DNA of 40,280 bases from contig JAOZUO010000050.1 in assembly GCA_029938605.1 (NCBI GenBank), positions 4,061 to 44,340 of the forward strand, in the 5' to 3' direction. The notes under the pieces are model-generated. The model did not search any database and was not told the origin of the DNA. It saw nothing but the letters and a program-made list of their open reading frames with translations. This document shows positions 16,603 through 25,700 of the stretch, in pieces (position 1 is the stretch's first letter; every line of letters begins with the position of its first letter). This stretch comes from Deltaproteobacteria bacterium (GTDB lineage: Bacteria; Myxococcota_A; Polyangia; HGW-17; JAJRWW01). The translations under genes were made by a program, and so were the position numbers.

Positions 16603-17028
16603 CTAAGAGATGGCGACCTTGATCTGCTTCGGTTTGGCCTCTTCCTTTTTGGGTAGGGTAACGGTGAGCACACCGTTTTTGTAGGCCGCGACGATGGAGT
16701 CGACGTCGACCTTGCTGCCCAGACGGAACTGCCGGAAGAAAGAGCCGTGACGGCGCTCCCGATAAATACTGCTTTCGGTCTCCTCGTCGAGGTTGCCCTC
16801 GCGTTTGCCGGTGAGGATCAGTACACCCTGGTGTACCGAAATATCGATGTCGTTCTCATCGACTCCGGGTAGATCGGCGCTCAGGATGATGGCGTCTTCC
16901 GTCTCCTCGATGTCCACGGCCGGGGTGAATTTGGTGACCTCATCGTTGCCTGCATTCTCGTGGTGAAAGCGGCCGAACTCCCGATTGAATCGGGCGATAT
17001 CATGAAAGGGTCTAAAGCGGGTCAACAT
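16603..17028 (-). CDS. Hsp20/alpha-crystallin family small heat-shock protein
   Basis: 141 aa from 17028 (MLTRFRPFHD), selected because AGGAGG precedes it. The alpha-crystallin domain runs from about residue 35 to 130: FTPAVDIEETEDAIILSADLPG, then GVLILTGKR, SSIYRERRHGSFFRQFRLG and the hallmark AAYKNGVLTVTLPK. The C-terminal I-x-I-like anchor is KQIKVAIS. It is an ATP-independent holdase that binds unfolding proteins. The upstream region carries a strong inverted repeat (17099-17120) that could be an operator. Confidence 0.96.
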   Translation of the reverse strand: MLTRFRPFHDIARFNREFGRFHHENAGNDEVTKFTPAVDIEETEDAIILSADLPGVDENDIDISVHQGVLILTGKREGNLDEETESSIYRERRHGSFFRQFRLGSKVDVDSIVAAYKNGVLTVTLPKKEEAKPKQIKVAIS

Positions 17029-17098
17029 GGCTGAATCCTCCTGAAACGACAACGCGTTTCGTTTGTTATCTAGAGGAAAACCTGTGCATCTCGCCTAC

Positions 17099-17120
17099 GG
17101 TTGTCAACGCATTGACAACC
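17099..17120. promoter_or_regulatory. 9-4-9 inverted repeat, candidate operator upstream of hsp20
   Basis: GGTTGTCAA and TTGACAACC are perfect reverse complements separated by CGCA. The arm nearest the gene includes TTGACA, which could be the -35 box of the hsp20 promoter on the minus strand. This is neither CIRCE nor the HspR HAIR motif. The site is about 70 bp upstream of the hsp20 start, and a repressor binding here would cover the promoter. It also lies just past the stop of the lipoprotein gene at 17149-17658. Confidence 0.5.
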
Positions 17121-17148
17121 CCCCGAAAGTGGTTACGCGGTCGAGTTT

Positions 17149-17658
17149 TTATTGTTTTACGGGGGGCTGTTTCGCGGCCGGTTTTTGTCGTTCCATGGGA
17201 CATCTGGCGTAGGGCACACCCATTGGGCGAGGTTTCCATGCCTCTCCCTCTTCCCGAAGGTCCTTGCGACGCCAGAGGAGCCGTTCGGCCGGTTGGGAAA
17301 CCACCCAGGGACGGATGATGTGATAGCCATACCGCCCACCGTATACCCACACGAGGGAGTGGCTCCCCCGCTTGTCGGTCCATCGGTTCTCGAAGGCCAC
17401 AATGCGCCCCGTGGGGCCCTTCTCGAAGACCAGCGGTCCGGCGGAGTCGGAGCCCACGTAGTACCAGACCGGCTTCTTGAGACGTACCCGCTTCTGGCTG
17501 TTGGTGATCACGCACTCAACAACCCGGTAGGTCGCAGTGGTCTCCGTCGGCATGGAGGCGATTCGCCCTCCGGCGATGGGCTCGATGGCGCATGCGGAAA
17601 GACCGAGCACCCCGATCCCCAACCCATACAATATTCGCGCCAGCATTCGCAGCATCAT
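17149..17658 (-). CDS. Small lipoprotein of unknown function
   Basis: 169 aa. The signal peptide ends in the lipobox VLGLSAC (about residue 22). The mature part has a beta-rich core (TYRVVECVITNSQKRVRLKKPVWYYVG, SHSLVWVYGGRYGYHIIRPW) and a basic Pro/Gln/Lys-rich tail. No family recognised. It is co-directional with hsp20 and about 120 bp upstream of the hsp20 start. The inverted repeat between them suggests separate transcription. Confidence 0.75.
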   Translation of the reverse strand: MMLRMLARILYGLGIGVLGLSACAIEPIAGGRIASMPTETTATYRVVECVITNSQKRVRLKKPVWYYVGSDSAGPLVFEKGPTGRIVAFENRWTDKRGSHSLVWVYGGRYGYHIIRPWVVSQPAERLLWRRKDLREEGEAWKPRPMGVPYARCPMERQKPAAKQPPVKQ

Positions 17659-17682
17659 CGATGGTCTCCCAACAGTGTCAGC

Positions 17683-17753
17683 CTCCTAAGTGTGCCTGCC
17701 AGTCCCCTGAATCACAAGAACCGGATCGCTGGCTGCGCTGGTACGGATGGTGC
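17683..17753 (+). repeat. 71-bp direct repeat, copy 1 (contains sigma-54-like promoter)
   Basis: It is about 89% identical (63 of 71 positions, no gaps) to 19462-19532. Each copy begins CTCCTAAGTGTGCCTGC and ends at a GG-N10-GC element, and each precedes a lipoprotein gene. The left part is nearly invariant, suggesting a regulator-binding region. Confidence 0.9.
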
Positions 17754-17754
17754 T
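17739..17754 (+). promoter_or_regulatory. Candidate sigma-54 (-24/-12) promoter
   Basis: TGGTACGGATGGTGCT fits the RpoN consensus TGGCACG-N4-TTGCW at 9 of 11 scored bases apart from the W, with the essential GG and GC separated by exactly 10 bp. It lies 44 bp upstream of the ATG of the CGDG-repeat lipoprotein. The same element recurs at 19518-19533. Confidence 0.6.
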
Positions 17755-17797
17755 CGGTTCCTCGGCCTGGGGCGAAGGGTCTGGTATAGTCGGGAGT

Positions 17798-19399
17798 ATG
17801 GAAACTCCGCGCCGAAAAAGATCCTCCGCAACCCTGATTATTGGGCTCGCCGTGACCCTGTTTCCAACGGGGTGTAACTGCAACGACGGAGACGGAGCTG
17901 GCTACGACGCAGGCCCACCGGGCCCCGACGGGTTGGTGGAGGTGGGATCTTGCGGGGACGGCGTGTGTCTCCTCAAGGCCGGGGAGAACCGTCACTGGTG
18001 TCCCGAGGACTGCGGGGATCCGGTGGGATCCGGAGCCGTGGTGCGGTTCTTTTCGGACTTCTCCAAGGATCCCGAGCCCAACCAACCGGTGCGGTTCACC
18101 TACGTCGTGTGGAACGAAGGCGACGACATCGCCTACAACGTCGTGCTGGTGGTGCCCATCGTGCTCAACCCGGACACGCCCCTCATCGGGGACCGGTGGT
18201 GGTGCGACTACCCGGATGAGCGCTACGACTGCATGGAGGATCTGAGCTACGTGCCCGACTCCATGCGCATCAACCGCGTGTATCACCCCAACCGGGCGCG
18301 CAACAGCTACGCCTTCGTGGACACCACACCGCTCACTGACGAGCCCGACGACGACGAGGCTTACTACAACGCCGACCAGAACTTCCTGTACCTCACCATC
18401 GGGGCTCTGGCGCCCCGCAACGAGGACCCCGAGTCCGCCGGCGTGGTGTGGTCCTACGAGCTGCAAACCGACGGCGCCACGGCCTCAAACCCCTGCGAGG
18501 ACAACCCCCTCATCCAGAATTGGAACTTCATTTTCGCTGACAACGCCGAACCCTACCTGAACGACATCATCGGCCACCTGTACTGCGAGTCCCCGCGGCT
18601 GCGCGCGGACCTTGCATCGAGCGTGACCGATGTCTCGCCCGGCGACACCGTGGATGTCACCGTGACCATGAGCCTCGACAGCGTTGTTCCTCCGCCGGGC
18701 AAGGAGCTCTCCCGGTTCAATGTGCTGCGTCCGCGCTTCTACCTCAACTACCCCGAGCCGTGGCTCGAGGTGATCAGCATCGACAAGCCCGATGAGGCCG
18801 AGGACCTGCCAGCCCACGATGACGCGCCCGGCAGTGGCGGTGTGATCTACTGGGCACGCGAAAACGAAGCCGGCGACGCGGAGATCCTCCCCGGCGACAC
18901 CGAGACTCTCACGATCCGGTTCCGCGTGGCCGACGGGGTTCCCGCCGACACTGCGCTCCCCCTGTCGGTGACCGTGCGCTCCCAGCGTACATTGCCCTAC
19001 CAGAACATCGACGCCTCGGCTTCACTTCAGGTTACGAGCTCCACCGCTGCCACCTGCGGCGACGGGATCTGCGCCACCACGGAAGACGTCGCGACCTGTG
19101 CTGAGGACTGCCCAGGCTGCGCCACCGAGAGCGAAGTCACGAGCTTTGGCGACCCACCCTGTTGCGATGGCCTCACCCTCATCCGCGCCAGCCACCCCTA
19201 CAGCTGGGCTTATGACCAATGCTACGACTGGGAGGGTGGCGGCGTGCCCTTCGCCCAGGGCTACTGCACCCTCTGCGGAGACGGTGCCTGCACTGCCCCC
19301 GAAAACCCCTGCAACTGCCCGGTCGATTGCGGCCCCCACTGTGGCAACTGGCTCTGCGAGCCCGGCGAAACCCGCGCGAGCTGCCCATCGGATTGCTAA
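17798..19399 (+). CDS. Lipoprotein with four CGDGxC...CPxDC repeats
   Basis: 533 aa from ATG 17798. The signal peptide ends in the lipobox LFPTGC (about residue 26). Four short Cys-rich units with the pattern CG(D)GxC...E...C-P-x-D-C occur: one at the N terminus (CGDGVCLLKAGENRHWCPEDC) and three at the C terminus (CGDGICATTEDVATCAEDC, CGDGACTAPENPCNCPVDC, CGNWLCEPGETRASCPSDC). Between them are Ig/DUF11-like beta domains (RFTYVVWNEGDDIAYNVVLVVP, DVSPGDTVDVTVTMSL). The Cys repeats are common in myxobacterial and bradymonad surface proteins. The role is unknown; the protein is extracellular and probably disulfide-rich. A sigma-54-like promoter precedes it. Confidence 0.85.
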   Translation: METPRRKRSSATLIIGLAVTLFPTGCNCNDGDGAGYDAGPPGPDGLVEVGSCGDGVCLLKAGENRHWCPEDCGDPVGSGAVVRFFSDFSKDPEPNQPVRFTYVVWNEGDDIAYNVVLVVPIVLNPDTPLIGDRWWCDYPDERYDCMEDLSYVPDSMRINRVYHPNRARNSYAFVDTTPLTDEPDDDEAYYNADQNFLYLTIGALAPRNEDPESAGVVWSYELQTDGATASNPCEDNPLIQNWNFIFADNAEPYLNDIIGHLYCESPRLRADLASSVTDVSPGDTVDVTVTMSLDSVVPPPGKELSRFNVLRPRFYLNYPEPWLEVISIDKPDEAEDLPAHDDAPGSGGVIYWARENEAGDAEILPGDTETLTIRFRVADGVPADTALPLSVTVRSQRTLPYQNIDASASLQVTSSTAATCGDGICATTEDVATCAEDCPGCATESEVTSFGDPPCCDGLTLIRASHPYSWAYDQCYDWEGGGVPFAQGYCTLCGDGACTAPENPCNCPVDCGPHCGNWLCEPGETRASCPSDC

Positions 19400-19461
19400 T
19401 CGTCGCCAGGCGCCGGTTTTCCGGTTCCGGGGTGTGAGCCTCTCAGATTTCTGACTCCTGG

Positions 19462-19532
19462 CTCCTAAGTGTGCCTGCAAGTCCTCTGAATCACAAGAAC
19501 CGGAACGCAACCTACGCTGGTACGAATGGTGC
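19462..19532 (+). repeat. 71-bp direct repeat, copy 2 (contains sigma-54-like promoter)
   Basis: The partner of 17683-17753 (63 of 71 identical). It lies 30 bp upstream of the DAG-repeat lipoprotein gene. Confidence 0.9.
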
Positions 19533-19533
19533 A
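19518..19533 (+). promoter_or_regulatory. Candidate sigma-54 (-24/-12) promoter
   Basis: TGGTACGAATGGTGCA has GG-N10-GC spacing and a near-consensus -24 box. Start of transcription is expected near 19544, followed by AGAGGA and the ATG at 19563. Confidence 0.6.
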
Positions 19534-19562
19534 TTGCAATCACCATCAGAGGAAAAACCACC

Positions 19563-20117
<555 letters not shown>

Positions 20118-20130
20118 TCGACTCGTCACC

Positions 20131-22251
20131 TCACCACGGTTGTTGTTTGAGGTGATCGGTCTCCATCATCATGAGCGCCACCAGGGTGCTCCAGATGTAG
20201 TTGGGCATGGAGTCGTTCGGCGCCAAAAGATCGTCCGGGTTATACATCTCCCGGAACTGATGCACGTCCGCCAGCGGCATCTGCACCGCCTCCAGGACCC
20301 GGCGGGTGAGCTCCACGGCGAGCTCATTCTCACCCAACGAGACCAGCCCCCGCATGATCAGCCACTGCCACTGGACATACATGGGGCCACGCCAACGGCA
20401 GCATCGGTCGGCGTCCGGGGAGTAGTAAGCGTCATTGGCCGCAAGCCCGGGGACCCCGCCTTCCCGCCAGAAGCTCGTCGGGTCTGTCAGGTGGGCGAGC
20501 AGGGTCTCGAGCCGATCCGCCGGGACGAACCCGGCCCATAGAGGCAGCAGCCCGGCGATCTCCAGGCGTTTGAGGTCGCCCGCCTCCGCATGGTCGAAGG
20601 TGTTCGTGTCCCGGTCTACGTGGTAGTAAAAACCCGTCACGTCGTCCCACATATTGGCGTTGATCAACGCCGCGCGCTCCTGGGCCACCGATCGCCATCC
20701 CGAGGCGTCCCCGGTCAGGCCCAGCGCGTCAGCCATGAGCGCCAGGGTGGACGCATCCTTGACCAGGAGCGTATTGAGCGCCAAGCCCTCCACCTCCTCG
20801 GGGGCGGCAACGTTGTCCCAGATGACGTTCTCCAGGTTGCGCATTGACTCGGTGACGCCGTACCCTCCCCACTCGGCCAATCCGTCGCCGTCCGCGTCCC
20901 GTTGATCCACCCAGAAGCCGTGGATTCGCGTGCCCGCTTCGTAGGCGTCCGCGAGGAAGGTGGCGTCGCCGGTGGTCTTGGCGATCTCCCAGGCGATGTA
21001 GGAAAACAGCGGAGCCGAGGCGGTCCCCAGGGCGGTCTGGTCCACCACAGGGCCGATGGTGTACGGAAGGTACCCATCCGGAGCCACCCGCTCCAGGAAC
21101 ACCCGATGGGAAGCCAATGCGGCCGCCGGATCGAAGTGCGCCATGAGGATCATGGCCAGGCTCTCGTGCAGGTGCTGACCCAGGCGGGCGAACCACCAGG
21201 TGGGCTCCCGGGAGAACAGATAGTAGTCGTGGTCGAGCGCCCCCTCGGACGGCATCATGAGTTGGTCGAGGAGCACGAAGCTGGATCGAAAAACCGACGC
21301 GGCATCGCCGGACAGGTCCTCGAGGGTGGGCATCGCCTGCAATCGTTCCTGGGACGCCGTGAGCAGTGCCACGGGCGAAAGTAACTGCGCGTACCCCAGC
21401 TCCTCGTCCAGGAGATCCTGTCGCGAGGTCGCCACCGTGGCGCGATAAATACGGGCGGGGACATCCGACATGGTGGCCACCTCGAGCGCAAAGCCCACCC
21501 CGAGCATAGCCACCCGGTAGCCGGGCGGCCCCGTGGCCGTCGCCAGCGCCGCCACGTCCTCGGTCACCGTGGCGCCACAATCCTCGAGGCTGGTCCAGGT
21601 GGTCTGTCGGCCGGGTACCGCCAACGCATCGGTGAGCTCGGTGAGGTACGTCCCGGGCCCCACCACCTCCAGCATGAGATCCACGGCCACGTTGTGGCTC
21701 GCCCGCAACCCATCGGGGTAGCCGGCGGGATCAGGGTAGCGACCGGCACCGCACCTTCGCAGCCAGGGCAGCACCCCGATGGTCACGTCCCTGGACAAGG
21801 TGCTCCGAAAGACCAACTCCACCGTTGCCACGCGAGAGGTGGCCACCACGAATCGCACCTCCACGCGAAAGCCGGGGATCAGCTCAAAGTCGTAGATGAC
21901 GCCGTCGGACGTCGTGTGGTGAATCATCACGGGGGAGCTGAAGTCCGCCTCGCCCACGTACCACCGATCCTCCAGGTGAAAGGCGATGCCGAAATTGCCC
22001 GCCGTGTCGGTCACCATCCGCACCACGCCGTCGCTGTCTCGCGCCAGGGTGTACCCTTCGTCCTCCAGGTACTTTGTCCGCTCGGGCGATGCGGCAAAGG
22101 TGAGCAGGATCGGCGCGCCCAGATCCAGGTTCAGCCGGGGACCGAGGCTCGGCTCCTCCACGAAAATCTCGTCTCTGTGGGTACGGGGACAACCCGTAAT
22201 GACCATGCTACCCAGGAGCAGCAGGAAGGAAACAGTGATGACCGCTTTCAT
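20131..22251 (-). CDS. GH63-like (alpha/alpha)6-barrel glycosidase lipoprotein
   Basis: 706 aa. The lipobox is MVITGC (about residue 21). The N-terminal 250 residues are a beta-sandwich, and the C-terminal 400 residues are a six-hairpin glycosidase barrel. Typical GH63/trehalase/mannosylglycerate-hydrolase landmarks are DADGDGLAEWGGYG (about 455, with a candidate catalytic acid), MWDDVTGFYYHVDR (about 545), FWREGGVPGLAANDAYY (about 600) and RWRGPMYVQWQWLI (about 625). It probably hydrolyses an alpha-linked glucoside or mannoside outside the cytoplasm. The exact family and substrate need a profile search. It is convergent with the DAG-repeat lipoprotein and lies 109 bp downstream of the SHG-repeat gene. 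Confidence 0.82.
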   Translation of the reverse strand: MKAVITVSFLLLLGSMVITGCPRTHRDEIFVEEPSLGPRLNLDLGAPILLTFAASPERTKYLEDEGYTLARDSDGVVRMVTDTAGNFGIAFHLEDRWYVGEADFSSPVMIHHTTSDGVIYDFELIPGFRVEVRFVVATSRVATVELVFRSTLSRDVTIGVLPWLRRCGAGRYPDPAGYPDGLRASHNVAVDLMLEVVGPGTYLTELTDALAVPGRQTTWTSLEDCGATVTEDVAALATATGPPGYRVAMLGVGFALEVATMSDVPARIYRATVATSRQDLLDEELGYAQLLSPVALLTASQERLQAMPTLEDLSGDAASVFRSSFVLLDQLMMPSEGALDHDYYLFSREPTWWFARLGQHLHESLAMILMAHFDPAAALASHRVFLERVAPDGYLPYTIGPVVDQTALGTASAPLFSYIAWEIAKTTGDATFLADAYEAGTRIHGFWVDQRDADGDGLAEWGGYGVTESMRNLENVIWDNVAAPEEVEGLALNTLLVKDASTLALMADALGLTGDASGWRSVAQERAALINANMWDDVTGFYYHVDRDTNTFDHAEAGDLKRLEIAGLLPLWAGFVPADRLETLLAHLTDPTSFWREGGVPGLAANDAYYSPDADRCCRWRGPMYVQWQWLIMRGLVSLGENELAVELTRRVLEAVQMPLADVHQFREMYNPDDLLAPNDSMPNYIWSTLVALMMMETDHLKQQPW

Positions 22252-22360
22252 GGATGGGCCCTAATGGAATCCAGTATAGGGGGCGGACTGCATGGATTCA
22301 AGCGGCGGCAATGCGGCGGCAATGCGCGCTAGCCAGAGATTGGAAACGCAGGGATATTCG

Positions 22361-22738
22361 TCACCAGGACCCGTGGGACCCATGGGATCCGTGGGATCCG
22401 TGGGATCCGTGAGACCCGTGAGACCCGTGAGACCCGTGGGACCCATGGGACCCGTGGGATCCGTGAGACCCGTGAGACCCGTGGGACCCATGGGAGCAGT
22501 GCTGGGCCACCAGGTTGCTGTTGTAACGAGGCCGGCTCGGACCGCCGTCATCGACCGCCCCCGCGATCTCATTCCCACGGGAGGGAACCCCCGCTGCCGC
22601 ACGCGCACCTACCAGGGTGGTTCCGGCGATCAGCAGGGTCGAGGAGGCTCCAATGAAGCCGCGTCGTGAAAGCCGGCCTTCGGTCCTGTTCAGGAACCCG
22701 GCCGGCGACTTGGGATCTACTGGAAATAATTTCTTCAT
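22361..22738 (-). CDS. Tat-signal protein ending in Cys-(Ser-His-Gly)14-Ser-Trp
   Basis: 125 aa. A twin-arginine signal, [17 protein letters not shown] (about residues 23-39), predicts export of a folded protein with its cofactor. After about 35 linker residues, Cys81 is followed by 14 perfect SHG units and a terminal Ser-Trp. The codons vary (TCC/TCT, CAC/CAT, GGG/GGA) while the peptide does not, which argues for selection on the protein and not only DNA slippage. Read as HGS, the tail resembles the His-Xaa-Ser repeat (HxsA) peptides that are radical-SAM substrates, but no HxsB/HxsC/HxsD is in the window. A metal-binding tail (Cu, Ni or Zn) is the alternative. It starts 27 bp after the giant lipoprotein and is probably co-transcribed with it. 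Confidence 0.78.
   Translation of the reverse strand: MKKLFPVDPKSPAGFLNRTEGRLSRRGFIGASSTLLIAGTTLVGARAAAGVPSRGNEIAGAVDDGGPSRPRYNSNLVAQHCSHGSHGSHGSHGSHGSHGSHGSHGSHGSHGSHGSHGSHGSHGSW
22370..22495 (-). repeat. 9-bp tandem repeat (14 units) coding for SHG
   Basis: Fourteen in-frame 9-bp units, all Ser-His-Gly on the minus strand. The units differ only at synonymous third positions. Confidence 0.95.
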
Positions 22739-22765
22739 GGATAGTACTTTTTCAATCCTCGGTCG

Positions 22766-25700
22766 CTACCAGGGCTGGACTGTACCGCCGACCTTGATGG
22801 TTAGCTGATAACTGTTGCAAGTAGGCGTAGCGGTCACCGAGCGATACACCCGTACGTAGATGGTTTGGGAGTCATTATCCTGGCAGCCGTTCACCGAACA
22901 ACCGGAATGGTACCACTGATATCGCACAGGATCTGGGTCGCAGTCATCCGGCGCAGTGGCGCCAGTACAGTTGGTCACAGCATACAGGGTTTCCCGCACT
23001 TCGATACGGAACTCGGAGCTCGGATTGGTCGACAACCAACTCCAGATATTCAGGTCGCCTCCCCACTCGACGGCGCGGAACCGGTACCAGCGCTCCGAGG
23101 CGCCCACGAGATTCCCCGAGATCACTGTGCCCGTAGGGGACGTGTTGCTATGGGTGAAGGAGAACAGGTCCCCACCCCCGCAGCCGGAGCCTGAGCCTGT
23201 GGAGATCGGCAGGCAACAGTTGGGCGATACGCAATTGTACCCCGAAACGCAGTCGTCATCGATGGAGCAGTTCGTGCGGCAGCTGTCGCCCTGACACATG
23301 AAGGGGTGACAGTCCGTGGCGCCGGTGTTCACGCAAGTGCCCGTACCATTGCAAAAGTCGGCGGGGTATTCGATGGAGCCCGCGCAGGACTGGGCGACAC
23401 ATTGGGTGCCCGGGGCCCAGTAGGCGCAGTCGCCGGCGCCGTCACAGTCTGCCAACGTACCGCAGCTGCTCGAGGCCGACGGAGTGCACTCGTTCTCCTC
23501 GTCGAATCCGGCGGCTGTATTGTAGCAGCTACCTGAGCCGTTGCAGGAGCGGCAGGTGCCGGTACACTCATGTTCCGGATCATCGTTGGCATCGTAGTCG
23601 GTGCACGTCCCGGCGGAGCCCGAGAGATTACAGGACTCACAAGTGCCGGTGCAGGGCGTGCCGCAACACACCCCATCCTTACAAATGCCGCTGATACATT
23701 CGTTGAGGCCGCCGCACACCTGGCCGAGGCCCATCTTGGTTACGCAAATGTTCGAAGCGTTGCAGAAGTATCCGCTGATGCAGTCCGTATCGGATCCGCA
23801 TGGGCTACTACCACAGACCGAACCGCTGCATTCGTATGGGGTACAGAAAAGTGAGGTACCGGTCAGGCAGGTCCCCGAGCCGTTGCAGGTCCGCGGCAGC
23901 GAGACCGTGTGGTTGACGCAGGACTGAGCGACACACTGGGTGCCGATGGCCCACAGCCGACACGCACCCAAACCGTCACACTCCCCATCCCGGCCGCAGG
24001 TGGACTTCGCCTGAGGGCTGCACTGATCCTTGGGATCGTCCCCCGAAGTCGCGGGGGCGCAGGCTCCGGAGCCATCGCACGCCCGGCAGAGGCCGCAGCC
24101 GGTCTCCGGGTCCTCGCCCGAGGCGTGGTCGATGCAGGTCCCAATATTCCCCCCCAGGTTGCAGGCCCTACAGGTGCCGTCGCACTCGCGGTTGCAGCAC
24201 ACGCTGTCCTCGCAGTGGCCGGTGGCGCACTCCCCGTCATTGCTGCATGAGTCCCCAATTCCCGATTGCGGCACACAGGCATTGCCGGTGCAGATGAATC
24301 CCGCCACGCAGTGGCTGGTTATGGTGCAGGAGGTGCGACAAGACGTCCCGAGACACACGTAGGGGGAACAGTCCTCCGAACCACCGTCCTGACAGCCCCC
24401 GGCGCCGTTGCAGGTGTCGGCAAACAAGTGGCTGGTGCCCGTGCAGGACTCGGCCAAGCACTCGGTGCCCGCCGAATAAAGCTGACAGGCTCCACCGCCG
24501 TCGCACCAGCCGGTCTGACCACAGGTGGCCGCAAGATCCTGCGTGCACTCCGGCTCCGGATCCGTATCAGCGGCGTAGTACGTACAGGTCCCCACCGAGC
24601 CCATGACAGCGCACCCACGACAGATGCCGCTGCAATCGGAGTTGCAGCACACCAAGTCCCGGCAGAGGCTCGAGCTACACTCAAAATCATCTGAGCAGGT
24701 GTGGCCGTCGTTCCACTTCTTGGTACAGGTGCCGCCGTCGCAGAAGAACCCGTTGGGGCACTCCGCGTTCACCAGACAGGCACCGCAGAAGCTCACTACG
24801 TTCAGGTCGGTCTCGCAGCCGTTGTCAGGATTTGTGTCGCAGTCGCCCCAGCCGGGAGCGCAGGTGGGCGAGCACACCCCGGCGATGCAGGCGACGGCGC
24901 CATGGGCGTTGGTACACGCGTGGTTGCAGACACCGCAATGCAGCGTATCGGTCTGCAGGTCGAACCCCTCATCGATGCCCGCCACGCAGTTGTTATCGAC
25001 GAGGTCACACTCCTCGGAGGCCGCCGGGTTGATGGCGTCGTTGCCATCATCGCAGTCGCTGGGATCCGTGGAGTCGAAATCTCCGTTGGGAGAACACCAG
25101 CACTGCGAGATGGACTGGTGCCCATAGCCGTCGTCATCGCTGTCCCGGTAGTAAGTGGTGCAGCCCGGCGCGTTGAGCTCGTTACTGTCGCCATTGCAGT
25201 TGTCGTCGTAGGCGGTGGAACACTGCTCAGCCATGCCCGGGTTACAGCCCACACCACAGACATTTGGATCGTCGTCGCAATCGCCGCCCATGCTGGCCGT
25301 GTAGAAGCCGGCGTTGTAGCAGAGACACTCGGTGTCCCCCGTGATGCCGTAGCCGTCGCCGTCCTCGTCGCGTAGATAGGACACGCAGCCCTGGGCATCG
25401 GGGTCGTTGTCGCTGCCGTCGCAGTTGTCGTCGTAGGGCGTGATGCACCGCTCCACGACGCCGGGGAGAACATACTCGTCGTCGTCGTCGCAATCACCGC
25501 CCTGGCCGACGTTGTATTCGCCGTCCGCGGCGCAGAGACAACGCGCGTCGTTGCCGTCACCGAACCCGTCGCCGTCGTGATCGCGGTAGTAGACGGTGCA
25601 GTTGTCCGCGTCTTCCTCGTCGACTTCACCGTTGCAGTTGTCATCCTCTCCCGGCGTGAGACAGTCCTCGGTGGAGCCCAGGAACTCACAGGAGTACTCG

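Noticed and set aside
22370-22495. Possible CRISPR-like array
   Set aside because: Units are 9 bp with no spacers and are coding; it is a coding tandem repeat.
22292-22669. Plus-strand frame of V-R-P/V-G-P repeats across the 9-bp repeat
   Set aside because: The minus-strand reading gives a Tat signal followed by invariant SHG units with only synonymous changes; in the plus frame the same changes alter residues.
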